From: Anaeroglomus sp964630775
GTDB taxonomy: Bacteria; Planctomycetota; Phycisphaerae; Sedimentisphaerales; Anaerohalosphaeraceae
Reading direction: 5' to 3'
Assembly: GCA_964630775.1 (NCBI GenBank)
Contig: CAZVYY010000001.1
Coordinates: 164,086 to 228,085 of the forward strand
DNA length: 64,000 bases
Of the stretch, positions 17,549 to 25,985 are shown one piece after another (position 1 is the stretch's first letter; the number at the start of each line of letters is the position of its first letter). The position numbers and the translations under genes were made by a program. The notes beneath the pieces were generated by a model. The model was not told the origin of the DNA and made no database searches. It worked only from the letters and a program-made list of their open reading frames with translations.

Positions 17549-19129
17549 TTATTCCACGGTTAATAATACAACGGATTTGGACGGTAGTGTTGCATGGAGC
17601 TTGCCGTCTTTGAGTTCAAATGCCTTGAATTCCGCCGGCTTGACCGCATCGGGCTTTTCAAAGGTGTTATGTGCATTCATCTTTTCATCCGTCAGCACCC
17701 GACCCTTGACTGTCCTGACTGTTACACCTTTCAATTCACAGGTCAGTTCCGCCGGCACGGTCGGATCCAGATTGACCAGCGTAATGTGAATCACGCCCGC
17801 CTTGTCTTTGGACGCAGAGACATTCAGCGACGGCAGTGTGTCATTGCCGGATTGATACCCATTGCATGTCAGGTCACTGGCCAGCAGTGCCGCTCCCTGA
17901 TGCACCTTGAACATCTCAAAGACATGATACGTCGGCGTCACCAGCATTTTCTCTTTGTCCGTCAGAATCATCGCCTGCAGTACGTTATTAATCTGTGCGA
18001 TGTTGCACATCTTGACTCGATCACTGTGATTGTTGAATGTATTCAGATAAATCGCCGCAGACACCGCATCCCGCAGCGTATTCTGCTGATACAAAAATCC
18101 CGCCTTGGTACCCGGCTCCTCGTCCCACCAGGTGCCGTACTCATCGATATATAAATTGACACGCCCCCGTGGATCGTATTGGTCCATAATCTTCTTGTTC
18201 CCGCGAATCAGGTCGTCAACGTGCAGCGTATTCTTCATCAGGGCAAACCATTCCCGCTCGTCAAAATTCGTGGCACTGCCTTTCTTTCCCTGATCCCAGG
18301 ATCCCAGCCCGCGCACATAGTAATGCTGCCCGTAGGCGTCCATCCGCGTGCCGATATTTTTCATAATCGATTCGGCCCATTTCATATCTTCGCCGTTCGG
18401 CCCGCAGGCGACCTTAATAATCCGGCTGCCCGGATAATCTCGAACATAGGTTGCATAGCGTTTATACACATCTGCATAATATTCCGGCGTCATGTTCCCG
18501 CCGCAGCCCCAGTTCTCATTGCCAACACCGACATACTTGATCTTCCAGGGCTTCTCACGACCATTGGCCCGCCGCAGGTTCGCCATCTCGCTGTCCCCGT
18601 CAAAAGTCATATACTCAATCCAGTCCTGCAGTTCCTCCACTGTGCCGGAGCCGACATTGCCGGCGATATAGGCCTCACAGCCCAGCATCTCACACAGGTC
18701 CAGAAACTCATGCGTACCGAAAGCGTTGGTTTCAGTGACCATACCCCAGTGGGTATTGACCATTTTCGGACGTTTGTCCCGCGGCCCGATGCCGTCCTTC
18801 CAATGATATTCATCCGCAAAACACCCACCCGGCCAACGCAGTACAGGGATATTCAGCTTTTTCAGCGCCTCCACCACATCCGTCCGTATCCCCCGCACAT
18901 TCGGAATCGATGAATCCTCACCTACCCAGAATCCCTCATACACACACCGACCCAGGTGCTCGGCAAAATGCCCGTAAATCTCAGGTTCAATCGTCGAAAT
19001 CCCTTTGGAGGCATCAATCACCAGAGTATTGACCTTTTCCGGCCCGGAATGAATCGTCGTCCCCGCCATTGCCAGCCCGGTTACCGTGATTACGCTTGCC
19101 AACACCGCCCATCGTACCATCTTCATCAT
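17549..19129 (-). CDS. Exported GH51 alpha-L-arabinofuranosidase
   Basis: This second GH51 enzyme is of the compact type (about 500 residues) but has an added signal peptide (about residues 1-22). The acid/base is Glu205 in VGVGNENWGCGG and the nucleophile is Glu330 in LYIDEYGTWWDE. The substrate-binding RWPGGCFADEYHW is intact. Compact GH51 enzymes are usually cytoplasmic, so the export signal suggests work in the periplasm-like space on short arabino-oligosaccharides made by the modular partner. CAAGGAGAACAC stands before the ATG-ATG start. It is the first gene of the arabinan operon, with candidate operators upstream at 19265-19296. Confidence 0.93.
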   Translation of the reverse strand: MMKMVRWAVLASVITVTGLAMAGTTIHSGPEKVNTLVIDASKGISTIEPEIYGHFAEHLGRCVYEGFWVGEDSSIPNVRGIRTDVVEALKKLNIPVLRWPGGCFADEYHWKDGIGPRDKRPKMVNTHWGMVTETNAFGTHEFLDLCEMLGCEAYIAGNVGSGTVEELQDWIEYMTFDGDSEMANLRRANGREKPWKIKYVGVGNENWGCGGNMTPEYYADVYKRYATYVRDYPGSRIIKVACGPNGEDMKWAESIMKNIGTRMDAYGQHYYVRGLGSWDQGKKGSATNFDEREWFALMKNTLHVDDLIRGNKKIMDQYDPRGRVNLYIDEYGTWWDEEPGTKAGFLYQQNTLRDAVSAAIYLNTFNNHSDRVKMCNIAQINNVLQAMILTDKEKMLVTPTYHVFEMFKVHQGAALLASDLTCNGYQSGNDTLPSLNVSASKDKAGVIHITLVNLDPTVPAELTCELKGVTVRTVKGRVLTDEKMNAHNTFEKPDAVKPAEFKAFELKDGKLHATLPSKSVVLLTVE

Positions 19130-19264
19130 GTGTTCTCCTTGTTTTTGATGTTTATATGTCCTGTATTATGCAGTAAATTTTCGGTTCGACTTGCCTTTTT
19201 TGTCTGCGAGAAAATGCCTATGCCATAAAAACCTCCACTTGACCTTATCGAAATTATTTACCAT

Positions 19265-19296
19265 TCGCATTTGCGATATAGTACAGTATAGTACAG
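19265..19296 (-). promoter_or_regulatory. Candidate operator/promoter region of the arabinan operon
   Basis: A 12-bp palindrome TCGCATTTGCGA (19265-19276) is directly followed by two perfect 10-bp direct repeats TATAGTACAG (19277-19296). The repeat period equals one helical turn. It lies about 135 bases upstream of the first GH51 gene. TATACT on the minus strand inside the repeat could serve as a -10 box. The binding protein is unknown. Confidence 0.5.
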
Positions 19297-19333
19297 TAAA
19301 AGCAAAAATTTTTTCCCGCTGCTGCGCGGAAAA

Positions 19334-20131
19334 TCAGACTATCAGATGCCGCCGGTGCAAATTTTGTTTCACTTCACATGGAAAATCGAACAATTCCGTC
19401 ATATTTTTCGAACTTAACACCTCATCGGCAGTCCCGGAGTGCATAATTCGACCCTCTTTAAGCAGCAATACCCCCGTCGTCCAGGGTCCGATTTCCTCGA
19501 TATGATGGGTAACCATAATCATCGATGGCGCCTGTGCCATCCCCGCAAAATGCTCCAAATCCTTCAAAAAACGAACCCTTGCCGCCGGGTCCAGACCCGC
19601 ACAGGGTTCATCCAGAATCAGTACCTTTGGCTGGTTGACCAGTGCCCGGGCAATCAGCACCTTTTGCTGCTCCCCCTGTGAAAGCGTTCCAAATCGTTGT
19701 TGCGCAATCACATGTGCTTTCAGCATCGCCAGTGCCTCCATCGCCCGCTCATATTCAGCCGAGGTGAATGTCCGAAACAGCCCCAGTGATGCCTCAATCC
19801 CCGACGCAGCGATATCCAGAGCCTTATCCTCAGCCGGCAATCGCTGTTCAATCGACGAGCTAACCCACCCGACGAGCTTTCGCAGTTCCCGAATATTGGT
19901 CTGGCCGAACCGCTGACCCAATACCGTCACCTGGCCAAACGTCGGCCACTCATAGCCGGTAATAATCTTCAGCAGCGTCGTCTTGCCCGAGCCATTGGCC
20001 CCCATAATCGCCCAATGTTCCCCCGGCGCAATCCGCCAGTTAATTCCCGACAGAATCGTCTTATCCTGCCGGATGAAATGAACATTGGATAGCTCAATAA
20101 CCGCTGGAGATTCTCCGGATTGCGACCTCAT
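19334..20131 (-). CDS. ABC transporter ATP-binding protein, single-domain
   Basis: This 265-residue ATPase has Walker A GANGSGKTT, the signature LSQGEQQK and Walker B VLILDEPCAGLD. It begins VIELSNVHFIRQDKTILSGI and resembles the YlmA/ModF-like stand-alone group. No permease or binding protein is next to it, so the transport or regulatory role is open. It lies 15 bases after purC on the same strand, which suggests they share a transcript. Confidence 0.85.
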   Translation of the reverse strand: MRSQSGESPAVIELSNVHFIRQDKTILSGINWRIAPGEHWAIMGANGSGKTTLLKIITGYEWPTFGQVTVLGQRFGQTNIRELRKLVGWVSSSIEQRLPAEDKALDIAASGIEASLGLFRTFTSAEYERAMEALAMLKAHVIAQQRFGTLSQGEQQKVLIARALVNQPKVLILDEPCAGLDPAARVRFLKDLEHFAGMAQAPSMIMVTHHIEEIGPWTTGVLLLKEGRIMHSGTADEVLSSKNMTELFDFPCEVKQNLHRRHLIV

Positions 20132-20146
20132 ATCAGCATTCCGGCC

Positions 20147-21040
20147 TTAAACTGTAAATTTCTTACCCGTCAGCTTCTCGTAGGCCTCGATATACTTGGC
20201 CTGGGTCTTGGCAACAATATCGGCAGGCAATTCCACACCCGGACCGGACTTGTTAAACTTGATATCTTCCAGGTAATTCCGGACAAATTGCTTATCAAAA
20301 CTTTCCTGGTCCCGCCCCGGCTGATATTTGTCCGCAGGCCAGAATCGTGATGAATCCGGTGTCAATACCTCATCAATCAGGATAATCCGCCCGTCAATCT
20401 CGCCCCATTCAAACTTCGTATCCGCCAGAATAATCCCTCGGGATTCCGCATAGGCACTGGCTTTCTTGAAGACTTCAATGCTCTTATCGCGGACATACTC
20501 GGCCTTTTGTTGTCCTAACGTCTTAACCGCTTCCTCAAAACTGATATTTTCGTCGTGCTGTCCCTGCTCGGCCTTGGTCGAGGGCGTAAAAATTGGTTCC
20601 GGCAGCTTGTCGCACTGCCTCAGTCCTGCCGGCAGCTTAATCCCGCAGACCGTCCCCTGTTTCTGATATTCCTTCCAGCCTGAACCTGTAATATACCCGC
20701 GCACGATGCACTCGACCGGCAGTACCCGCGTCTTTTTGACCAGCATCGACCGTCCGATCAATTGCTCGGCATAATTGCAGAATGGTGCCGGATATTGCTT
20801 CGGATCATCCGACAAGAGGTGGTTTTCCACCACACCGGCCAGGAATCCAAACCAGAACTTCGATATCTGCGTCAGCACCTGTCCTTTATGCGGAATACCC
20901 GTCTTCATAATCACGTCAAAAGCACTGATTCGGTCGGATGCCGCCAGCAGCATCTTGTCGCCCAGATCATACACATCCCGCACTTTGCCCCGCCGGACGT
21001 TGGTATTCGGTATCTGCGTCTGTAATATCACTTTGGCCAT
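20147..21040 (-). CDS. purC: SAICAR synthetase
   Basis: Phosphoribosylaminoimidazole-succinocarboxamide synthase joins CAIR and aspartate with ATP in purine biosynthesis. Signatures are RRGKVRDVYDLGDKMLLAASDRISAFD near the N-terminus, VECIVRGYITGSGWKEYQ in the middle and LADTKFEWGEIDGRIILIDEVLTPDSSRFW near the end. I chose the MAKV start at 21040; an ATG two codons upstream (21046) is also possible. The length of 297 residues matches the long yeast-like form. Confidence 0.96.
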   Translation of the reverse strand: MAKVILQTQIPNTNVRRGKVRDVYDLGDKMLLAASDRISAFDVIMKTGIPHKGQVLTQISKFWFGFLAGVVENHLLSDDPKQYPAPFCNYAEQLIGRSMLVKKTRVLPVECIVRGYITGSGWKEYQKQGTVCGIKLPAGLRQCDKLPEPIFTPSTKAEQGQHDENISFEEAVKTLGQQKAEYVRDKSIEVFKKASAYAESRGIILADTKFEWGEIDGRIILIDEVLTPDSSRFWPADKYQPGRDQESFDKQFVRNYLEDIKFNKSGPGVELPADIVAKTQAKYIEAYEKLTGKKFTV

Positions 21041-21210
21041 AATCATTCTCCAATATCTTGGCTACTTACACCCGGCCCAGCCGCCCAGACCGTCCCCATA
21101 CTATACTCACCCTTTAACCATTTGTCCATTGCCTACCGAAAAACCCTATCTAATGCGGTCGATATCCATCGAAGTGCAAATTCTTATATCAATGAAACCG
21201 AGGGCAAGAC

Positions 21211-21240
21211 AAACAAAAAGGCGGGTTTGAGGCCCGCCTT
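21211..21240 (-). terminator. Terminator after the SYLF gene
   Basis: On the minus strand AGGCGGG-CCTCAAA-CCCGCCT is a 7-bp GC stem followed by TTTTTGTTT. It lies 36 bases after the stop of the SYLF lipoprotein gene. Confidence 0.85.
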
Positions 21241-21275
21241 GAACATACTTTCGAGATAAAATATTAGCGTTGCGT

Positions 21276-21815
21276 CTATTTCGGCAGGAATTTGAATTTC
21301 TGTCCGCCGATGGACGCATCAATCATCAGGCCTTTGTCGGCGATTATAAAAATCGCCATGCCGTCCCGGTAGTCGGCCTTGGCCGCCGCCCCGGCATCCA
21401 ATGCAACTGCTGTCGCCTGCGCGGAGAAAGTAAACTCGCCGGTCATAAAGACTTCCAAATCGGCATTGGTGCGAAAGAAGATAATCTCCCGGAAACTCTC
21501 GCCACCCAGCGACGCCCCGATTGAGGCCTGGCTGAGACTGGTATAACCAATAAGTTCACCCTTTCGATACACTTCACCCTGTCCCCAGGCTCCGCCGACA
21601 ATAAACGCTCCTTTGCCGACTTTGGGCAGAACAGCATAGCCTTCTGAATCGCGGAAAAAGCGTTCGATACCCGGATCCTTGGCTTTAAACTCAGCAATAG
21701 CTTGCTTGACTTCTGCATTTAAAACCGCTTTGCCCTCGTCGCGTTCCGGGGCGGTGGCACAGCCGGCTGTCCATGCGATTGCGGTCACAACCAGACAATA
21801 CATAGCATTTTTCAT
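21276..21815 (-). CDS. SYLF-domain lipoprotein (Ysc84-like)
   Basis: This 179-residue protein is predicted to be lipid-anchored. The signal peptide ends in the lipobox TAGC (about residues 17-20). The SYLF domain, known from lipid-binding proteins, spans most of the rest. Its signatures are DPGIERFFRDSEGYAVLPKVGKGAFIVGGAWGQG and a C-terminal half with YRDGMAIFIIADKGLMIDASIGGQKF. The start at 21815 is chosen because GGAAAGGAATCGCT precedes it and because it begins the signal peptide. The family's role is unclear, possibly membrane stress. Confidence 0.88.
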   Translation of the reverse strand: MKNAMYCLVVTAIAWTAGCATAPERDEGKAVLNAEVKQAIAEFKAKDPGIERFFRDSEGYAVLPKVGKGAFIVGGAWGQGEVYRKGELIGYTSLSQASIGASLGGESFREIIFFRTNADLEVFMTGEFTFSAQATAVALDAGAAAKADYRDGMAIFIIADKGLMIDASIGGQKFKFLPK

Positions 21816-21957
21816 AGCGATTCCTTTCCGTTGATTATTTTCCTGTTGGTAACTGGGTGTATTTCTGGTTATCATAGTATTGAAAGAAACCGCGACTTTC
21901 AAGTATTTTATACCAGTACGTTATAGGTCAATAAAACCAGAATTGAAAGGGGCAGTT

Positions 21958-22539
21958 ATGAAAACAATGAATACAATATTGTTTTTGTCGGTTTTTTGTA
22001 TTGTCGGATGTGTGCCGAGCCTGCATGAACTTTATACTCGGGAGACGGTGGTTTATGATGCCGCCCTGCTGGGAGACTGGGAAGGAGAAGATACCGTATG
22101 GCAGTTTACCGGCGACCCAAATGAGAAACGCTATACAATCTTGATTACCGAAGACGACAAGGACCGCGGCAAGCTGGAAAATCGTTTCGAGGGGCGACTG
22201 GTGGAATTGTCGGATGTGCGATATCTGGATTTGTTCCCGCACAGCGATGTTAAACTGAATGTCGGGAGTGTGTACGCCGGGCATCTGCTCCGCGCCCACA
22301 CCTTCTGGCGAGTCGAGGTCCGCGAAGGCAAATTGCTGATAGCAGCAATAAATCCGGATTTTGTCGACAAGCTGCTCGAAAAAGATCCGACGATTGTCAA
22401 ACATGAAAAAACACAGGATACGCTGGTGCTGACTGCCTCACCGCGGGAACTGCAGGGCTTTATCCGCAAATACAATGCAGAAGAAGGCTTTTTTGGCGAG
22501 CCGATGGAAATGAAACCGAAGATTATCATTAAAAAATAA
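21958..22539 (+). CDS. Lipoprotein of unknown function
   Basis: This 193-residue protein has a lipobox FCIVGC (Cys18). The start at 21958 follows GAAAGGGGCAGTT and begins the signal peptide. The mature part is beta-rich with acidic patches (TILITEDDKDRGKLENRF). A repeated pattern in which LGDWEGED resembles the opening of lipocalin-like 'DUF4488-type' folds is suggestive only. Its stop codon overlaps the bioA start (TAATG), so expression is coupled to biotin genes, which is unexpected. Confidence 0.7.
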   Translation: MKTMNTILFLSVFCIVGCVPSLHELYTRETVVYDAALLGDWEGEDTVWQFTGDPNEKRYTILITEDDKDRGKLENRFEGRLVELSDVRYLDLFPHSDVKLNVGSVYAGHLLRAHTFWRVEVREGKLLIAAINPDFVDKLLEKDPTIVKHEKTQDTLVLTASPRELQGFIRKYNAEEGFFGEPMEMKPKIIIKK

Positions 22540-23903
22540 TGCATAAAACGACACAACGACTGATTGAGCTGGACAAAAAGTACCTTTGGCATCCCTTTAC
22601 CCAGATGGCCGACTGGCTTGCGGGTGAGCCGGTGATTATCGAGCGGGGCGAGGGGTATTATCTGATGGATACCGAAGGCCGACGCTATATCGACGGCGTC
22701 AGCAGCCTGTGGTGCAACGTGCACGGACACAACGTGCGGATGATTGATGAGGCAATTCGCCGTCAACTGGATGAGATTGCCCATAGCACCCTGCTGGGGC
22801 TGGGGCAGAGCCGTTCGATTGAACTGGCCGAACGGCTGATTCGGATTGCCCCGCCGGGTTTGGCCAAAGTGTTTTACTCCGACAGCGGCGCCACGGCGGT
22901 CGAAATCGCTCTCAAGATGGCCTATCAATACTGGCACAATCGGGGTGACAAACTGCGCACGCGGTTTATCGCTCTGGGCGAGTCGTATCACGGTGATACC
23001 GTCGGCTCGGTTAGTGTCGGCGGGATGGAATTGTTTCATGGGATTTATAAGCCGCTGCTGTTTGAGACGCTGTTTGCCCCGACACCGCATCCGTATCGGT
23101 TTAACGGCACGCCGCAGCAATGCGCCCAGCACAGTCTCGATGCGATGGAGAGCCTGCTCAAAGACAACGCCGGAACGATTGCCGGGATTATCCTGGAGCC
23201 GAAGGTGCAGGGTGCGGCGGGGATGATTGTCCATCCGGCCGGTTTTCTCAAGGGTGTCGAGACATTGGCCCGCAAATATGATGTGCTGCTGATTGTCGAT
23301 GAAGTTGCCACCGGATTCGGGCGAACGGGCAAGATGTTTGCCTGCGAACATGAGGATGTCCGACCGGACCTGATGTGCGTAGCCAAGGGGATCTCCGGCG
23401 GATATCTGCCGCTGGCGGCAACGCTGACAACCCAGGCGATTTTCGATGCATTCCTCGGCCGGGTGGAGGACTTTAAGACCTTCTATCACGGCCATACCTA
23501 TACCGGCAATGCCCTGGCCTGTGCGGCGGGGATGGCGAGCCTGGATTTATTCGAGAAAAATCATGTGTTGAATAAAATGTCTGAAAAGACGGATTTGATT
23601 TTTGTGGCCCTCGAAGATATCCGGGCGCTGCCGTTTGTCGGGGATGTGCGGCAATGCGGCATGATGGCCGGCATTGAACTGGTCAAAAATAAGACCACCA
23701 AAGAATCCTTTGAATACAAACACACCATCGGCGCGAAACTTTGTTCCGCAATGCGGCCCAAAGGCGTCATGCTGCGGCCGCTGGGGGATGTCATTGTGCT
23801 GATGCCCGCCCCGGCCATGGACCGAATGACATTGACCAAACTGCTGGCGGTGGTCTGTGACTCGATTCAAAATGACCTGCCGGAGATTGTCAAAGGGCTT
23901 TAG
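22539..23903 (+). CDS. bioA: Adenosylmethionine-8-amino-7-oxononanoate aminotransferase
   Basis: This PLP enzyme makes 7,8-diaminopelargonate in biotin synthesis with S-adenosylmethionine as amino donor. It starts MHKTTQRLIELDKKYLWHPFTQM, the typical BioA opening. SLWCNVHGHN, FYSDSGATAVEIALKMA and ESYHGDTVGS bind the cofactor phosphate, VDEVATGFGRTGKMFACEH carries the Asp, and the Schiff-base lysine is in VAKGISGGYLPLA. The length of 454 residues is normal. The bioD start follows the stop codon without a gap. bioB and bioF are not in the window. Confidence 0.96.
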   Translation: MHKTTQRLIELDKKYLWHPFTQMADWLAGEPVIIERGEGYYLMDTEGRRYIDGVSSLWCNVHGHNVRMIDEAIRRQLDEIAHSTLLGLGQSRSIELAERLIRIAPPGLAKVFYSDSGATAVEIALKMAYQYWHNRGDKLRTRFIALGESYHGDTVGSVSVGGMELFHGIYKPLLFETLFAPTPHPYRFNGTPQQCAQHSLDAMESLLKDNAGTIAGIILEPKVQGAAGMIVHPAGFLKGVETLARKYDVLLIVDEVATGFGRTGKMFACEHEDVRPDLMCVAKGISGGYLPLAATLTTQAIFDAFLGRVEDFKTFYHGHTYTGNALACAAGMASLDLFEKNHVLNKMSEKTDLIFVALEDIRALPFVGDVRQCGMMAGIELVKNKTTKESFEYKHTIGAKLCSAMRPKGVMLRPLGDVIVLMPAPAMDRMTLTKLLAVVCDSIQNDLPEIVKGL

Positions 23904-24665
23904 ATGAATCTGCGCGACCTCCATTTTCAAAAAACCAAAGGGTTATTTATCACCGGTACCGATACCGGCGTGGGCAAGACCCTCATCACCGGCGGCATTG
24001 CCAAAATTCTAAGACAATATAACCTGAAGGTCGGCGTGCTCAAGCCGATTGCCACCGGCTGCCGTGATGAACGCGGAGGGCTGGTCAGTACCGATGCCGA
24101 GTTTCTTGCGATGTGCGCAGAGACGAATTTCCCACTGTCGGTAATTACGCCTGTCTGTTATAAGATTCCCGCCGCGCCGGTCGTTTGCGTCCGGGCTGAA
24201 AAGCGGCCCATTGACTATGAACAGATTGCCGCAATGTACAATTATCTGGCCGGGATATGCGATGTCGTCCTGGTCGAGGGCATCGGCGGGGCGCTGGTGC
24301 CGCTGGATGAAGAGCATACGATTCTTGATTTAGCGGTTCAGATTGGGCTGCCCACGGTGGTCGTGGCCCGGCCGAATCTGGGGACGATTAATCATTCCCT
24401 GCTGACCATTGAAGCAATTCGCCGGACAAACCTGCCGCTGGCGGGTGTGGTCATCAGCGGCTATAACACCGCCACCGCCGAGCTGGCCGAAGAAACCGCC
24501 CCGGATATCATCGCCCAATTCGGCAAGACCGACATTCTGGCCGTGGTCGGGTATGATGAAGAATCCAGCGTCGAACAGCTCCGCATCGGCCCTATGACCC
24601 TGGCCGGCCTCGACGAATGTCCGTGGCAGTCACGGATTATGGTGCAGGGATTCTTCAGGAGTTGA
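23904..24665 (+). CDS. bioD: Dethiobiotin synthetase
   Basis: The enzyme closes the ureido ring of dethiobiotin using ATP and CO2. The P-loop GTDTGVGKT is near residues 17-25, followed by KVGVLKPIATGC and VEGIGGALVPL, the family signatures. The 253-residue length is a little over the usual 220-240. It begins right after the bioA stop codon. Its last 36 bases overlap the 3' end of the anti-sigma gene on the other strand, a convergent arrangement. Confidence 0.94.
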   Translation: MNLRDLHFQKTKGLFITGTDTGVGKTLITGGIAKILRQYNLKVGVLKPIATGCRDERGGLVSTDAEFLAMCAETNFPLSVITPVCYKIPAAPVVCVRAEKRPIDYEQIAAMYNYLAGICDVVLVEGIGGALVPLDEEHTILDLAVQIGLPTVVVARPNLGTINHSLLTIEAIRRTNLPLAGVVISGYNTATAELAEETAPDIIAQFGKTDILAVVGYDEESSVEQLRIGPMTLAGLDECPWQSRIMVQGFFRS

Positions 24666-25355
24666 TTCGTTCTGTCGTTTCCGGATAGCTTCAATCGCCT
24701 TCTGGAAGGGATTTTCCGTCCCGTCTTTAGGCCATTTGGCACTGTGTTTTTCGAGGGTATCCAGAACGCCGGCATCGCCGATGTCAGCCAGGATATTGGC
24801 CGCCAGAATTTGTGTTTCGGGCAGTCCCGTATCCAGCAATAGCTCCAATTGCCCCATCCGTCCGCCGGTTCGGGCCTGTTCAACCTGCTGTTTTTCCCGG
24901 TCCAGCCGTTTGGCGTACTCCGCCTGATTCGTGGGGACTGGCTGGGTAGTATTATTTAAAACTCCCTGAATATCACTGCCGATGGTCTTGCGAAGCCCCG
25001 GCCGGATATGCACAAAATAAACTGCCTGAAGCATGACCCCGACCGCGATGATAAAGATTGCCGCAATTCGTTTCCACCCCATTGTCCACCCGATTTGTCG
25101 ATTTTGCACGCCCGGTTCCTGATGCAGGTCCGAGGCGTTGAGTTTCTCGATGACTTTGTCGATTTTATCCGTCATACATTCAGCTCCCGTCCATCGCCCG
25201 ACCTGCTCCTCGACGGCTTGCAGGCCTTCCCAGTATGCCCTGCATGCGGCACACTGGTCGATGTGTTCTAAAACGCTGATCTGTTCGGAGATTTCAAGCA
25301 TCTCCAGGGACATATCTAAAATTTTGTTTTCATAGTCTTGGCAAGGATGAGTCAT
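24630..25355 (-). CDS. Anti-sigma factor with zinc-finger domain
   Basis: This 241-residue transmembrane anti-sigma factor has an N-terminal zf-HC2 (HxxxCxxC) site in HIDQCAACRAYW. One membrane helix lies around residues 95-115 (RIAAIFIIAVGVMLQAVYFV), followed by a charged extracytoplasmic helical region. It should hold the ECF sigma factor encoded upstream at the membrane. The genes overlap by four bases (ATGA), which supports co-production. Confidence 0.85.
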   Translation of the reverse strand: MTHPCQDYENKILDMSLEMLEISEQISVLEHIDQCAACRAYWEGLQAVEEQVGRWTGAECMTDKIDKVIEKLNASDLHQEPGVQNRQIGWTMGWKRIAAIFIIAVGVMLQAVYFVHIRPGLRKTIGSDIQGVLNNTTQPVPTNQAEYAKRLDREKQQVEQARTGGRMGQLELLLDTGLPETQILAANILADIGDAGVLDTLEKHSAKWPKDGTENPFQKAIEAIRKRQNESTPEESLHHNP

Positions 25356-25885
25356 ACCTTATCTCCCTGCTCCTTCATTAACTGATAAAGCTGTGCCAGG
25401 GCACAGCGCACTTTCCGATGAATATCCGTCAGGGAGGCCCCCAGTTGCTCCGCGACGGCCCGCAGCGTCTTGCCATGGAAGTAATACAATACCAGCGGCG
25501 TCCGCAATTCCGCCGGCAGCTTGCCGATGGCCCATTGCAGTTGCTCGCAGTCGTCCTGGCTGGCGCTGTGGCTGAGTGCTGGTTCGGTAATCTGTTCATT
25601 GAATTCAAGCTGCTGCTTCCTGCCGCTCAAAAAGGTCCGTGCGTGATTTTGCGCAATCTTGCGAATCCACGGCCCGAACTGGTCCGGGTCACGCAACTGA
25701 CCGATCTTGATATAGCCTTTCAAAAGAACGTCCTGGGCAATGTCTTCAGCATCCTGCGGATGACTGACGATGGCCAGACATTGTCCATACACCGCCCCAT
25801 AATACTGGCGGATCAGTTCGGCATATGCCGTTTTGTCGCCTCTGGCCGAGGCCATCACCAATTGTCTCTGCCTGCTTTTATCCAT
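25352..25885 (-). CDS. ECF-type RNA polymerase sigma factor
   Basis: This 177-residue sigma-70-family protein has region 2 (YAELIRQYYGAVYGQCLAIVSHPQDAEDIAQDVLLKGY) and region 4 (AIGKLPAELRTPLVLYYFHGKTLRAVAEQLGASLTDIHRKV). No sigma 1.1 or 3 region is present, as expected of the ECF group. Its target promoter is unknown, although autoregulation is common in this group. The neighbouring anti-sigma gene starts inside its stop region. Confidence 0.93.
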   Translation of the reverse strand: MDKSRQRQLVMASARGDKTAYAELIRQYYGAVYGQCLAIVSHPQDAEDIAQDVLLKGYIKIGQLRDPDQFGPWIRKIAQNHARTFLSGRKQQLEFNEQITEPALSHSASQDDCEQLQWAIGKLPAELRTPLVLYYFHGKTLRAVAEQLGASLTDIHRKVRCALAQLYQLMKEQGDKV

Positions 25886-25985
25886 TACCCATCGCTCAAT
25901 TCATTCTATTAGACTTAATCATACGACCCATTTTCCCAAAATTATCAGAATTTTGAAGTTTTTTGTCGAAGATTTTTGGTTCTAT

